A stretch of DNA of 56,697 bases, taken from contig NZ_PVUE01000023.1 in the NCBI RefSeq assembly GCF_003003235.1, forward strand, positions 1 to 56,697, in the 5' to 3' direction. Shown here in pieces: positions 9,611 to 19,014 of this stretch (position 1 is its first letter; the number at the start of each line of letters is the position of its first letter). This stretch comes from Antricoccus suffuscus (GTDB lineage: Bacteria; Actinomycetota; Actinomycetes; Mycobacteriales; Antricoccaceae). A model generated the notes under the pieces. That model did no database searches, was not told the origin of the DNA, and worked only from the letters and a program-made list of their open reading frames with translations. The position numbers were made by a program, and so were the translations under genes.

Positions 9611-11193
9611 TCCGCACGCAACACCCCGCGCTGGAATTCCGGGCGGTCTCGAAAACCTTCGGGACCACCCGTGCCCTGAGCAACGTATCGTTCGATGTCC
9701 CGTCGGGCCGCGTGCATGCCCTGTGCGGAGGTAACGGTTCCGGGAAATCCAGTCTCATCCGGATACTCGCCGGCGTCGAAACCGCGGACACCGGGACGGT
9801 GACGGTCGGAGGCGTCGAACACCAGCTCACCGACCCCAGCCCGCAATGGGCACGGGAATCCGGGCTGCGTTTCGTACATCAAGACCTCGGACTGTTCCTG
9901 GAACTTTCAGTCGCCGAGAACATCGCCATGACCGCCCGGTACCCCACGAACAGGGCGAAGACCATCTCTTGGCGGCAGGTCCATCGGCGTACCGCCGATG
10001 TCCTCGAGCGATGGAAGATCTCCGCGCGCCCAAGCGACATCATGTCAACGCTCGGCCCCGCCGTCCGCGCCATGATTACCATCGCCCGGGCGTTATCGGC
10101 CGAAGACGCAACCAGCGGCGACAACGAAATGACCGGTCACGGCCGGACCCTGATCCTGGACGAACCGACCTCGGCATTACCGGAGGCCGAAGTCGACCGA
10201 CTGCTGACCTGGGTACGACGCACGACCGAACAGGGCAACACTGTCATCATCGTGACGCACCGCCTCGATGAGATTCTCACTGTCGCTGACTCCATCACGG
10301 TTCTTCGCGATGGTGATCACGTCGTGACGCGGTCACGAGAAGGACTCACCCATCGAGACCTCGTCACGTACATCGCGCCGACCGCGCTCGAAGTACAGGA
10401 AAAGACTGCACCTCTCGGGAACGACGACACGAGCCCGGTGCGCGCGCCCAAAACAGCGGAGCCGAGACTCCAGGTGCGTCATCTGAGCGGCGGGTCCCTC
10501 CGGGACGTGTCGTTCACCGTCTATCCCGGCGAAATCGTCGGGATCGCGGGCTTGCTCGGTTCCGGCCGTACCCGTCTGCTCAAGTACTTGGCTGGCGCTC
10601 TGCGACCCGATTCGGGTGTCATCGAGCTCGACGGCAACGCGATCGAGACCTGGCCCGGGCATCCTGCACTCCGAGCCGGCGTCGTACTGATTCCGGAGAA
10701 CCGAGCTGACGACGGATTGTTCCCCGGACTGAATATCGCGGAGAACCTGGAGGCGGGATCACTCGCGGTGCAATCGCCGCTACGGATCGACATCGCGGGG
10801 CGGTTGCGGTCGCGCGCGAAAAACAAGGTCCGCCAGTTCGGGGTCAAAGTCGGCAGCGTGAGTGACGACATCCTCACCTTGTCTGGCGGCAACCAGCAGA
10901 AGGTCCTGATGGCGCGCTGGTTGTCGCGATCGCCGCGCCTGATCCTGCTGGACGAACCGACCGTCGGCGTCGACATCGGAGCCCGCAACGCCCTGCACGG
11001 CATAGTGCGTGAGGCAACGAATGCCGGTTCCGCCGCCGTGTGCGTCACGTCCGATCTCGATGAACTGTGCGAGCTGTGCGACCGCATCCAGGTGCTCCAT
11101 CAGGGCGTCCTCAGCGAGCCCATCAGCGGCGAGGCCATCTCGGCCAGCGCTATCGGACATGCCGTTTACGGAGCTTTGGACGTGCATTCATGA
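9607..11193 (+). CDS. ABC transporter ATP-binding protein with two ATPase domains (RbsA-like)
   Basis: A 528-residue protein with two fused nucleotide-binding domains, the standard design of RbsA/MglA-type importers. Domain 1 has Walker A GGNGSGKSS near residue 42 and Walker B LILDEPTSAL. Domain 2 has the degenerate Walker A GLLGSGRTR usual for this subfamily, the signature LSGGNQQKVLMAR and Walker B LILLDEPTVGVD. The ATG at 9607 overlaps the upstream stop as ATGA, so it is preferred over an in-frame start 12 bases earlier. It powers import together with the adjacent lipoprotein and permease. Confidence 0.92.
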   Translation: MIRTQHPALEFRAVSKTFGTTRALSNVSFDVPSGRVHALCGGNGSGKSSLIRILAGVETADTGTVTVGGVEHQLTDPSPQWARESGLRFVHQDLGLFLELSVAENIAMTARYPTNRAKTISWRQVHRRTADVLERWKISARPSDIMSTLGPAVRAMITIARALSAEDATSGDNEMTGHGRTLILDEPTSALPEAEVDRLLTWVRRTTEQGNTVIIVTHRLDEILTVADSITVLRDGDHVVTRSREGLTHRDLVTYIAPTALEVQEKTAPLGNDDTSPVRAPKTAEPRLQVRHLSGGSLRDVSFTVYPGEIVGIAGLLGSGRTRLLKYLAGALRPDSGVIELDGNAIETWPGHPALRAGVVLIPENRADDGLFPGLNIAENLEAGSLAVQSPLRIDIAGRLRSRAKNKVRQFGVKVGSVSDDILTLSGGNQQKVLMARWLSRSPRLILLDEPTVGVDIGARNALHGIVREATNAGSAAVCVTSDLDELCELCDRIQVLHQGVLSEPISGEAISASAIGHAVYGALDVHS

Positions 11194-12269
11194 GACCTCT
11201 ACAGGACCCTTCGGCATCTTCCGCGGACCTATCCGCACCGGCCGAGGTCATCCACCCCGATGGAGTGGTTCCCGGAACGGACCTCGACGAGGCCTCCGCG
11301 CCTACGGCGCGGCGGGGTACGCGCGGTGTCGTGCTGACGATCCTGTCCCGGTACTGGCTCGCGCTGTTCCTCGTGATCGAAGTCGTGACGTTCTCCATCA
11401 TGCGACCCGACACGTTCATGACCTCAGCGAATCTGCACGCGATCTTGTTGTTGCAGACAGTGCCATTCACCGCGGCGCTCGCGCTGACCGTGCCGCTGAT
11501 CGTGGGTGAGTTCGACCTGACAGTCGGTATCGTCACAACCGGCAGTGCCGTCGTCATTGCGGGGCTGATGGGCGCCGGTGTTTCGTCTGTGCTGGCCATC
11601 GTGGCAGCTTTGTTGATAGCGATGTGTATCGGCACGGTCACCGGCCTCCTCACCGCCCGGTTCGAAGTCAATTCGTTCATCGGCACGCTCGGAATGGCCA
11701 CCATCCTGGGCGGGTTCATCGACCAGTACACCGGCGGCCTGGCGCTGAACCGCAGTATCGCACCGTGGCTGACAGACCTGTCACAGCAACGGCTCGGCGG
11801 CGTGCCGGTCCTGACGATCTTCGTCGCTGTTCTCGCGATTGCTGCGTGGATCGTCCTTGAGCATACCGTGTACGGACGCAGGCTCGCCGCAATCGGCGCG
11901 AACCGGCGGGCAGCGGGCCTGTTAGGGCTGCGGGTTCGGACGCTGGTGATCTCGACGTTCGTACTGTCGGCGCTCCTGGCGGCCGTCGCCGGCGTTCTGC
12001 AAGTCTCGGTCGAAGCGGCCGCGAACCCGACCTCGGGTGGGTTCTCCCTGGTCATTTCCGCCATCACCGCCGTATTTCTCGGCGCGACCTGTTTCCGTCC
12101 TGGTCACTTCAACGTAGCAGGGACTGTCGTCGGCCTCCTCTTCCTCGCATGCGGTGTCTCGGGGCTAAGCCTCCTCGGACTCGCGGCGTGGGTCCAAAAC
12201 GTGTTCACAGGTATCTCCCTCGTCCTCGCACTGGCCCTCGCGGCCGCATTCAGAAGGGCTGCTTCATGA
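11190..12269 (+). CDS. ABC transporter permease (RbsC-like)
   Basis: A 359-residue membrane protein of the branched-chain/ribose permease family. A polar N-terminal tail of about 45 residues is followed by roughly eight to ten hydrophobic segments. The family block VNSFIGTLGMATILGGFIDQ and the loop GRRLAAIGANRRAAGLLGLR (the EAA-like ATPase contact) are clear. The start at 11190 overlaps the ATPase stop as ATGA. It forms the membrane channel of the operon's importer. Confidence 0.9.
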   Translation: MRPLQDPSASSADLSAPAEVIHPDGVVPGTDLDEASAPTARRGTRGVVLTILSRYWLALFLVIEVVTFSIMRPDTFMTSANLHAILLLQTVPFTAALALTVPLIVGEFDLTVGIVTTGSAVVIAGLMGAGVSSVLAIVAALLIAMCIGTVTGLLTARFEVNSFIGTLGMATILGGFIDQYTGGLALNRSIAPWLTDLSQQRLGGVPVLTIFVAVLAIAAWIVLEHTVYGRRLAAIGANRRAAGLLGLRVRTLVISTFVLSALLAAVAGVLQVSVEAAANPTSGGFSLVISAITAVFLGATCFRPGHFNVAGTVVGLLFLACGVSGLSLLGLAAWVQNVFTGISLVLALALAAAFRRAAS

Positions 12270-13087
12270 CAGAGTTCCAAGACAGAGTCGCTATCGTCAC
12301 CGGCGCCGGGCGCGGCATCGGCCGCGCAACCGCACTGCGACTAGCCAGGGAAGGTGCTCGTGTCGTCGTGAACGACTTGGACGAGGCCGAGTGCCAGTCC
12401 ACCGCCGACGCCATCGGCGCGGCAGGTGGTGTCGCGGTCCCGGTTCCAGGAGACATCACGGCGACTGACCTGCCCACTCGGGTCGTGCAAGTAGCAACGG
12501 ACGAATTCGGACGTTTGGATATTCTGGTCAACAACGCCGGGTGGGTCGAGCGTGTCCCGATCCGTGACGTCACCCCATCGCGTTGGAGTCGGATGCTTGC
12601 GATCCACGTCGATGCCAGTTTCCGGATGCTGCAGACGGTCGGCGCGTCCTTCATCGCGGCGCACCGTGAGGAACGAGATCGCGGCGAGATGCTCCAGCGC
12701 AAGATAGTCAACGTCTCCTCTGTAGCCGGGATCTATGGCACTCCTGGGTCCATTCACTACGCGACGGCGAAGGCCGGCGTGATCGGTATGACACTGGGAG
12801 CAGCCAAAGAGTGGGGTCGGTACGCCATCAACATCAACGCGATCGCATTCGGTTTGATAGAAACCCGCTTAACCGGCGGCGAAAGCGAAGAGGACCGCGC
12901 CGCCCCCTCCAAGCTGGAGGTCGCGCCGCTCGACGATCAGAGCTTCGCTAGAGGAGCGAGCAGCAATGCCCTGGCGCGCGCCGGGACCGCTGATGAGGCA
13001 GCTGCGGCGATCCGATTCCTTTGCTCAGCGGACGCCAACTTTGTATCGGGGCACACACTGGTCTGTGCTGGAGGGACGGGCAGCTAG
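12266..13087 (+). CDS. short-chain dehydrogenase/reductase
   Basis: A 273-residue classical SDR oxidoreductase. The nucleotide-binding TGAGRGIG lies at residues 12-19, NNAG is present, and the catalytic serine and YxxxK are seen in NVSSVAGIYG and HYATAKAG near residues 151-169. The C-terminal FVSGHTLVCAGG matches the family end. The ATG overlaps the permease stop as ATGA. As the last gene of the operon it probably oxidises a hydroxyacyl-CoA or other alcohol made by the hydratases. NAD versus NADP preference cannot be fixed; the acidic residue after the second strand (NDLDEAE) slightly favours NAD. Confidence 0.9.
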   Translation: MTEFQDRVAIVTGAGRGIGRATALRLAREGARVVVNDLDEAECQSTADAIGAAGGVAVPVPGDITATDLPTRVVQVATDEFGRLDILVNNAGWVERVPIRDVTPSRWSRMLAIHVDASFRMLQTVGASFIAAHREERDRGEMLQRKIVNVSSVAGIYGTPGSIHYATAKAGVIGMTLGAAKEWGRYAININAIAFGLIETRLTGGESEEDRAAPSKLEVAPLDDQSFARGASSNALARAGTADEAAAAIRFLCSADANFVSGHTLVCAGGTGS

Positions 13088-13131
13088 ATTTCTTGGGTCG
13101 TGTCTGTCGTTGAGGGTGAGTCAAGTTTGAG

Positions 13132-13383
13132 TCATGTTGCGAGTCCGGCGCGGTTGAGCAGGTCGTTGATGGCGCGGTCGTAGGCGTTGCTGGCGGCGCG
13201 GAGTTTTCGTGAGCTGGTGGGTATGGTTCACTGATTTCTACGTCACCGTCCGTGAGCAGACAGTGATGGGTGCGGGAGAGGAACAGCGCCTGCTATGCCC
13301 CTCGTCGGTGACTCGGTAGCGGTGACTGTGCGGGACACGTTCGATGAGCCCATGGTGGCGTACCCGGCGCAGGTCATAGGTTC
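13132..13383 (-). pseudogene. C-terminal remnant of a winged-helix-like mobile-element protein
   Basis: On the minus strand, two reading-frame pieces resemble one protein C-terminus: YDLRRVRHHGLIERVPHSHR followed by YRVTDEG (about 13300-13383), then after an interruption RKLRAASNAYDRAINDLLNR and AGLAT with a stop at 13132-13134. I recall this style of C-terminus from actinobacterial mobile-element-linked proteins with a winged helix, but cannot name the family. Frameshifts and the missing N-terminus show decay. The remnant ends against the truncated restriction gene, so it probably marks a recombination junction. Confidence 0.45.
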
Positions 13384-13422
13384 CCTACCCGCTGCTCAGA
13401 GTGTTGGGCTGGTGCCCCCACA

Positions 13423-15396
13423 GTGGATCAAGATACTCGCGTAGTCCCGGTTAGTGAAACCTCTTGGCAGAAGCCGGAACACGAGTCGGGCCTGCTCAAG
13501 AACGCGCTCACCCTCGACATCCCCGACGAGCCCGGTGACTTCTCGACGACCATGGTCCGCGACGCCGCCCTGGACTTCGTTGACGTGTGCGACCAATCGG
13601 ATGAGTACTGCCAACAGCAGGACATCGACCCGGTGGTGCCGCTCCTAGTGGCGCAGATCCCGAACAAGCAGGCCGGCGAGAAGGACACCGAGAAAGGACG
13701 CAAGGATGAGGACGAGCTCATCCATCTCGTCCTGGAGACCATCCGTAAACACCGGCCAGACATGCCAGCCGGCAGCGTCGCCCACGTACTCGGCGACCGG
13801 GCCACCATCGAGATCGGTGCCTACGAGATCCCGAAGGTCGCTCCGCAGGACGTCCAGCACGACCACCGGATCCGTGTACTGCTGGCCAAGGACGCGGTCT
13901 CCACCGGGTGGGACTGCCCGAGGGCCGAGGTCCTGGTGTCGCTGCGCCCGGCGAAGGACGACACCTACGTCACCCAGCTGCTCGGACGCATAGTGCGCAC
14001 ACCACTCGCCCAACAGACCAGCGTCGAACAACTCAACATCGCCTCGTGCTACCTACCATATTTCGACAAGCAGACGGCCAAGATCGTCGCCGAAGAGCTC
14101 ATGGGAATGCGGGAACCCCGCTCGGGCGAACGCGGCGCATCCGTGGCGAAGGTGATGCTCCAGCCGGTCACACTGACCCGGAACCCGGATGTACCCACCG
14201 AGGTGTACCAGCTGATCGAGGGCCTGCCATCGTTCGCGAAGCCCGCTGCCGCTCCGCGACCGATCAAGCGCATCCTCAAGGCTGCCCAGGCCCTCGCCCA
14301 GGACGAACTAGTGCCGTACGCCGATAAGATCGCGCACGACGCGATGTTCGACGTGCTCGACGCCATCACCGAAGACCACGTGGATGCGGTCGAGGACCAG
14401 GCGAAGAAAATCATGACGGCCGACATCAGGCGGATCCTGGTTGAGCGCGGAGAGGACGAGGCAACAGCCTCCACTGCCACGCGCGCCGCCGATGCGGCCA
14501 CGGTCGACGATGCCCTGCGGCACCTGCGCCGGCTCATCACTGCGTCTGTGGTCAACCGCTACCTGACGAAGAACATGCAAGCCGCCATCGTTGAAGCTGA
14601 CAGCTTCAACGATCTGGCAACGATCGACATCACCGCGGTCCGTGCCCGGGTCGCTGCTCTGGCGTTCATCGACTCCGACGTGCAGAAACCCGTCGAGGAT
14701 GCCGCCGACTCGCTCACTCGTTATTGGCTGACGACCAACGCGAAGGCCATCGCGAGCCTGCCCGATTCGCGCAGACCAACCTACGAGGCAATCCAGGACA
14801 TGGCCCGCGAGCCGGAGCAGGTCACCATCGAGATCAAGACCGACGAGCAGGTCGACTCGGTCGACACCGACGGCAACTGGCTGCCGACGGAGAAGAAGCA
14901 CCTGCTCTCCACGACCGAGGGTCACTACCCGCTTGAGCCGAAGATGGCCAAGAACCGCTGGGAGCGGGCCACGATCACCCAGGAACATAGCGCCGGAACC
15001 CTCGCAGGCTGGTACCGGAACCCGTCCGCCGGAAAGAACTCGCTGCGGATCGCCCACAGGTCGGGGGAGGTATGGAAGTCGGTCCAGCCGGACTTCGCCT
15101 TCTTCCACAACAAAAACGGGAATCTTCTGCCCACGATCGTCGACCCGCACGGCGCGCACCTGGGCGACTCCGCGCCGAAGCTGAAGGCGCTGACCGAGTA
15201 CGCCGACGAGCACGGAGAGAAGTTCGATCGCATCGTCGCGGTCGGTCTCGAGAAGGACAACACGCTCTACCGACTCGACCTGAAGGACCCGAAGATCCGG
15301 CGCGCTGTCTACGAGTCGCCGGCGGACACCGACTCGATCAAGAAGCTTTACGACCGTCACGGGGAGAAGTACACGACCATCCCGGCAGACCTGTAA
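13423..15396 (+). pseudogene. type III restriction enzyme Res subunit, N-terminally truncated
   Basis: The open frame encodes about 657 residues covering only the second helicase half and the C-terminus of a type III restriction (Res) or related DEAD/DEAH protein. Helicase motifs V and VI are recognisable as AKDAVSTGWDCPRAEVLVS and TQLLGRIVRTPLAQ. The C-terminal nuclease-like region contains PDFAFFHNKNG and IVDPHGAHL. Motifs I (GKT) and II (DEAH), which should lie upstream, are absent, and no partner modification gene is present. The frame opens at a GTG directly beside the remnant at 13132-13383. I regard it as non-functional. Confidence 0.8.
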
Positions 15397-15602
15397 GGAA
15401 TGAGAGGAGGGGACGCGGGCTGATCAAGCGCGGGCACAGCCTGCCGAGTGGACCGTCGTGATTCGGAAGGTAGCCCATTGAGATCTGGCCCCACGCCGTC
15501 GTCGAACCCGCGTCCTTCGAAATTGTAGAAGTCGTACTCGCTATCGGCTGAATCTCCGGCTTGCCCCTCGACCTCGAATCGTTGCATCCCAGGCGGCGCT
15601 GG

Positions 15603-15890
15603 TCCACTTACCGGAGGGCCGGCGGTCTCCTCGACCTGCGCGGTGGGGACGGCTTCGAGCATGCCGGCGCCGATCGCGGCATAGAGCACGTGCGCGACCC
15701 GGCGATGCCGCCATGCGGCCGGTGACTCATACCCGCAGGCGAGGTACACCGGCTCGGTAATCGCGTCGAGATCCTGGTCGGGTGTGACGAGTAGACGCGT
15801 GTCCGCGCACTCGGCGCGCTCTCCCCTTTTGTACCGATCGACTCTGGTCGCGTCGGGCAGGTGCCCTTCCCTGTCTGATCTCCATCAGTG
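15603..15890 (-). pseudogene. decayed partial copy of the plasmid gene at 22250-22858
   Basis: This stretch matches about 22440-22680 at roughly 85 percent by eye. Shared peptide features include SPAAWRHRRVAHVLYAAIGA here versus SPAARQHRRVADVLYAAIGA there, plus the upstream DQDLDAIT region. The left (C-terminal) side diverges into unrelated sequence near 15600 and the N-terminal part is missing or frameshifted. It is a remnant left by duplication or by recombination with a related plasmid. The remaining 15397-15602 carries only a weak open frame that I do not call. Confidence 0.65.
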
Positions 15891-15937
15891 TCTTGGATGA
15901 ATTCCACTGCGCTGAACCCGTCACCTCGATGCCCAGC

Positions 15938-16960
15938 TCACCTACGGCACTCATGCGTATCGGTCTGCTTCTCGTACGGAGAAATCGTCAGGGAACATTT
16001 CCCGCAGACATCGCTACGCCTCTGGTTGGGGCACTCACATTGCCTACATGACGGGCATTTGGGTTCCCCGCACACGTCGCAGAGTATCGGTTCGCGATCC
16101 AGCGCGTATTCGTCGCGTTCGCAGCCAGGGTTGCCACAGAGGTACGTCGCTGCCTCAAGTTTCCCGTAGCCGAATCTGGCAACTGGCGTGAGTGCGATGA
16201 ACACGCAGCGCCCTGTGCTATCCAGCGCGGCGTGCGCGTACATATCTTGGAGTCTTAGATTCTTGTCGTAGTGCACTCCTTCGGTGAAGCGTCGCCGAAC
16301 GAGTCCGGTCCGCGCTTCTTCCGCTAACGCGGCAAATCCTGGCTGCGCTCTCCCCCGCGCCGGCGGATAGTTCTCGCCGTACGTCGCGCGTGAGTGCATT
16401 ACTGTGCCATCGAGTCCAGAGACAGCAAGTATCCACTTACTGCGGTGCTCCATGATTGTCGCGATGTGTTGTAGAACGGCTGACGGGGAGGCGGCTGACC
16501 TCTCGTGTAGGTCGGCCATCACGGCCGCGGGAGAGACGTCGACGTTGGTCTCGTCCGCGGGTTGGAGGTCCGTGAGGAGTATCCGTGCGGCGATTGCGTT
16601 GCAGACATTCTCCTCCATTTTGCGACGGGCGTCTTTACTCAGGTCGAGCAAGACGTAACCCCACTCGGGATGCGTCTGCTGCATGTGGTGTGCAAGCTCG
16701 TGCAGGATCGTAAAGTTGTCTCGCCGGTTCCCTGCAGGGTGGATGTAGATGATCCCCAGGTCACCGTCGTAGTAGCCGCCACCGCACGAAGCTGCTGGGA
16801 GACGTTCCCTCTCGACGACAGTAATTTCAGCGATTGCATTTACGCCGGCCCGGGGATCCGTCTGCAGTACTCCGAGATCAAGGTAGGGGCATGTCTCGAT
16901 CAGTGCGCGCGCTACTTCTGTAACCGGCCCTCCTGCCGCGAGCCGGGCCCAGTCAGGCAT
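15938..16960 (-). CDS. ImmA/IrrE-family metallopeptidase with C-terminal cysteine-rich domain
   Basis: A 340-residue protein with the zinc-peptidase motif HELAHH at residues 87-92, preceded by IIYIHPAGNRRDNFTIL, as in ImmA/IrrE (COG2856) enzymes that cleave repressors or antitoxins. The C-terminal 70 residues carry several CxxC pairs (CDVCGEPKCPSC and others), probably zinc ribbons, which is unusual for the family. I prefer the ATG at 16960, which overlaps the upstream stop by 8 bases. A longer frame from 17032 would overlap by 80. The upstream HTH protein is the obvious partner or target. Confidence 0.85.
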   Translation of the reverse strand: MPDWARLAAGGPVTEVARALIETCPYLDLGVLQTDPRAGVNAIAEITVVERERLPAASCGGGYYDGDLGIIYIHPAGNRRDNFTILHELAHHMQQTHPEWGYVLLDLSKDARRKMEENVCNAIAARILLTDLQPADETNVDVSPAAVMADLHERSAASPSAVLQHIATIMEHRSKWILAVSGLDGTVMHSRATYGENYPPARGRAQPGFAALAEEARTGLVRRRFTEGVHYDKNLRLQDMYAHAALDSTGRCVFIALTPVARFGYGKLEAATYLCGNPGCERDEYALDREPILCDVCGEPKCPSCRQCECPNQRRSDVCGKCSLTISPYEKQTDTHECRR

Positions 16961-17846
16961 CACTCTGTCCAGAGTCTTGAAGACGCGCGATCGCGTCCCG
17001 TAACTTTTCGGGACGTCGGGATCGACTGTCATCTCGCGCAGCTAGTCTTAGTGCCTCGCGGGATACCCTTACCCGAGTTGTGCCCTCTCGTTCGCGCCTC
17101 TTCCTGCCGAGATCTACGACATCTGATTTGAATACAGGCCGCGCCAATTCAGACAAATATTCAGAGGCGGGGTCCACGCCGGTCAGGTCAACTTCGGGAA
17201 CGCCGACGGCTCTGGCCAACCGGGAGAGGTCTGGTGCACTAATAGGCTTCGTACCCGACCAGATATTTCGCGTTGCAACAACGTCCAGTCCAAGCGCGCG
17301 GCCCACAGTCTGCGCATCGATTCCGGCGGCGCGGATCTTGTTCTCGTCTAGCACGACCTCCCCGGTGTCCGACCGCGGATCGTTGAAGCACAGTTCGGCC
17401 CAGTGCTCGGTCATAGTGCGATCAGAAGCGCTGTTCGCCTCGTCTGACGAACTGCCGCGAGCGAACGGAAGGCCGGGGAGTTCGCCGGCGTCCGTTGCCG
17501 CAGCCACTTGAAGAACCTGGCGTTCGCTAAGAAGATTGCCGAGACACCGATCCAACAAGTGCTTTCCGAGGCCGGTTTCGCGACTCGGCCACAGGACCAC
17601 GGGGACGGCAAGCGGCGTAACGCGCACGACAAGGCCTGGGGCGTACGAGGGCTCCTCCGCCAGAGTTACCGGCCAGCCGATGATGTAGTCGGACTTGTTC
17701 GCTGCCACCATGACGTGGCCACACGGCGAGCCGTCCCACGAAAGAACCCAGAGGTCACCTCGTCTGATGTCCGTCTCTCCCGTGCCTCGACGCCATAAAG
17801 CCGCAGCGTCGACGCGAAGAGAATGTGGCGGTTCGATGGTCGTCAC
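16953..17846 (-). CDS. HTH-containing partner of the ImmA/IrrE peptidase
   Basis: A 297-residue protein translated just before, and overlapping, the metallopeptidase gene. The GTG start follows an AGAGGAG box by about 5 bases. Residues near 170-225 look like an XRE-type helix-turn-helix (AAGIDAQTVGRALGLDVVAT, then SRLARAVGVPEVDL). The N-terminal 100 residues (RRGDLWVLSWDG and VRVTPLAVPVVLWPSRETG) have a beta-rich pattern faintly like MazF/PemK folds, but this is a weak impression. By analogy with COG2856 pairs it may be a regulator or antitoxin cleaved by the peptidase. No confident family is assigned. Confidence 0.7.
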   Translation of the reverse strand: MTTIEPPHSLRVDAAALWRRGTGETDIRRGDLWVLSWDGSPCGHVMVAANKSDYIIGWPVTLAEEPSYAPGLVVRVTPLAVPVVLWPSRETGLGKHLLDRCLGNLLSERQVLQVAAATDAGELPGLPFARGSSSDEANSASDRTMTEHWAELCFNDPRSDTGEVVLDENKIRAAGIDAQTVGRALGLDVVATRNIWSGTKPISAPDLSRLARAVGVPEVDLTGVDPASEYLSELARPVFKSDVVDLGRKRREREGTTRVRVSREALRLAARDDSRSRRPEKLRDAIARLQDSGQSDA

Positions 17847-17893
17847 GGAGGCTCCTCTTCATTTAGGCAGAAGTTCTACGTTACTGCCCGAGA

Positions 17894-18253
17894 TCACTTC
17901 AGTCGATCCCGGTACAGCATCAGAAGCTGTGACTTCTCGGACTCGGTGAGCGTGCCAAGATAAGCACAGGCCTTCCCGCCCGTCTTTGCTTTGTACACGC
18001 TGTGGATCCACCGGAGCGACCAGTAGCCCTCCTTGTTCAAACCGATCTCGGGCTGTAGTGCGCTGAACAGGTCGCCCTGATGCGGACGCCCGTCCGTGGA
18101 TGACCTCGCTATCGCTGTCCAAACAGTTGGATCGGACGGTCTAGACGCAACGCAGCCCATCGGTCGAACCACGTTGCCAACCCTGGCAGGCTCACTAGTG
18201 GACTTGCGATAAACCTTGTACACATCGCCGTTCTCGGCATTACTTTCCGGCAC
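17894..18253 (-). CDS. hypothetical protein upstream of the HTH/peptidase pair
   Basis: A 119-residue soluble protein of unknown function. The composition and the well-formed C-terminus (YWSLRWIHSVYKAKTGGKAC, then YLGTLTESEKSQLLMLYRDR) look like a real gene rather than a shadow frame. It has no recognised motif, signal or membrane segment. It lies 47 bases upstream of the HTH gene in the same direction and may be the first gene of that three-gene unit. Confidence 0.6.
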   Translation of the reverse strand: MPESNAENGDVYKVYRKSTSEPARVGNVVRPMGCVASRPSDPTVWTAIARSSTDGRPHQGDLFSALQPEIGLNKEGYWSLRWIHSVYKAKTGGKACAYLGTLTESEKSQLLMLYRDRLK

Positions 18254-18522
18254 GCTGAGATCTTATGTCGGCGCTACGACAACAAGTCTCCCTGCACGTC
18301 TCTCCCCGGCGTCGCTGGCTGAGGAATTGGCGCCACCAGGGTGTTTACGCGGGATCGTGCGTCTGATGCTTGATAAGCGACGTCGGCTGGACAGGAGCCA
18401 CGCGGAAAACGTCATCTGCGACGACGGCGCCCACGCTGCATTCCACGCGGCGAATCCCCATCACAATGGCCGAATCGCACGGACATCCAAGACTGGTAGG
18501 CCCGGTCTTGAATTGAACCCGC

Positions 18523-18975
18523 TTACGAGAAGTCGAAAAGACGGCCATCGTTGGTTGCCAGACGCATGCCAACGATCAGCGGCCTTTTCAATCGGCCCGG
18601 GTGAGGTTCCGGCCGATGTCGTGTCTGGGGTGGTTCGAGAAGAGCACGCTGCGCGGCGAAAAAGATCCGACTTGGCGGTCCAGACCACTTCAGAGCCAGC
18701 CAGAACCGGTATTCCGAATTGGTGAGCAGATGAGTAGTCCCCAGACCTGGCTCGGCTTCAAGCAGCTTCTGATATCCAGGGCTGTCTACATCCAGATCGG
18801 CGTAGAAATCGACCGACCGGAGACTCGACACAGCACGGAAGCCCAAATACCCCTGGACCACTTTCCATAGGTCGGTCTCTCTGCTCACTTCTAATCTGCC
18901 CGCGTAATGCCATTCGGGCTCCAACTCCCTCTTATCTGGGTTTTTCGCTGTGGAGATCCAGATCTCGGTCGACAT
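18523..18975 (-). CDS. hypothetical protein, possibly altered C-terminus
   Basis: A 150-residue protein of unknown function, starting MSTEIWISTAKNPDKRELEP. The first 110 residues have ordinary protein character (KVVQGYLGFRAVSSLRSVDF, HLLTNSEYRFWLALKWSGPP). The last 40 are rich in Pro, Arg and His and could be a frameshifted tail. No motif is recognised. The stretch 18254-18522 between it and the next leftward gene shows no gene that I can support. Confidence 0.5.
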   Translation of the reverse strand: MSTEIWISTAKNPDKRELEPEWHYAGRLEVSRETDLWKVVQGYLGFRAVSSLRSVDFYADLDVDSPGYQKLLEAEPGLGTTHLLTNSEYRFWLALKWSGPPSRIFFAAQRALLEPPQTRHRPEPHPGRLKRPLIVGMRLATNDGRLFDFS

Positions 18976-19014
18976 AGATAGAGGCTAGGCCTATCTATGT
19001 TGCAACAGCAGTAC

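Noticed and set aside
14308-15360. Long minus-strand open frame of 350 codons
   Set aside because: It lies wholly antisense to the restriction-subunit frame, whose helicase motifs are clear. The antisense translation is Arg/Val/Asp-rich with no motif, typical of high-GC shadow frames.
15338-15749. Open minus-strand frame of about 130 codons
   Set aside because: Part of it reads the decayed duplicate of the 22 kb gene and the rest is unrelated sequence, so it is a chimera of a remnant and not a gene.
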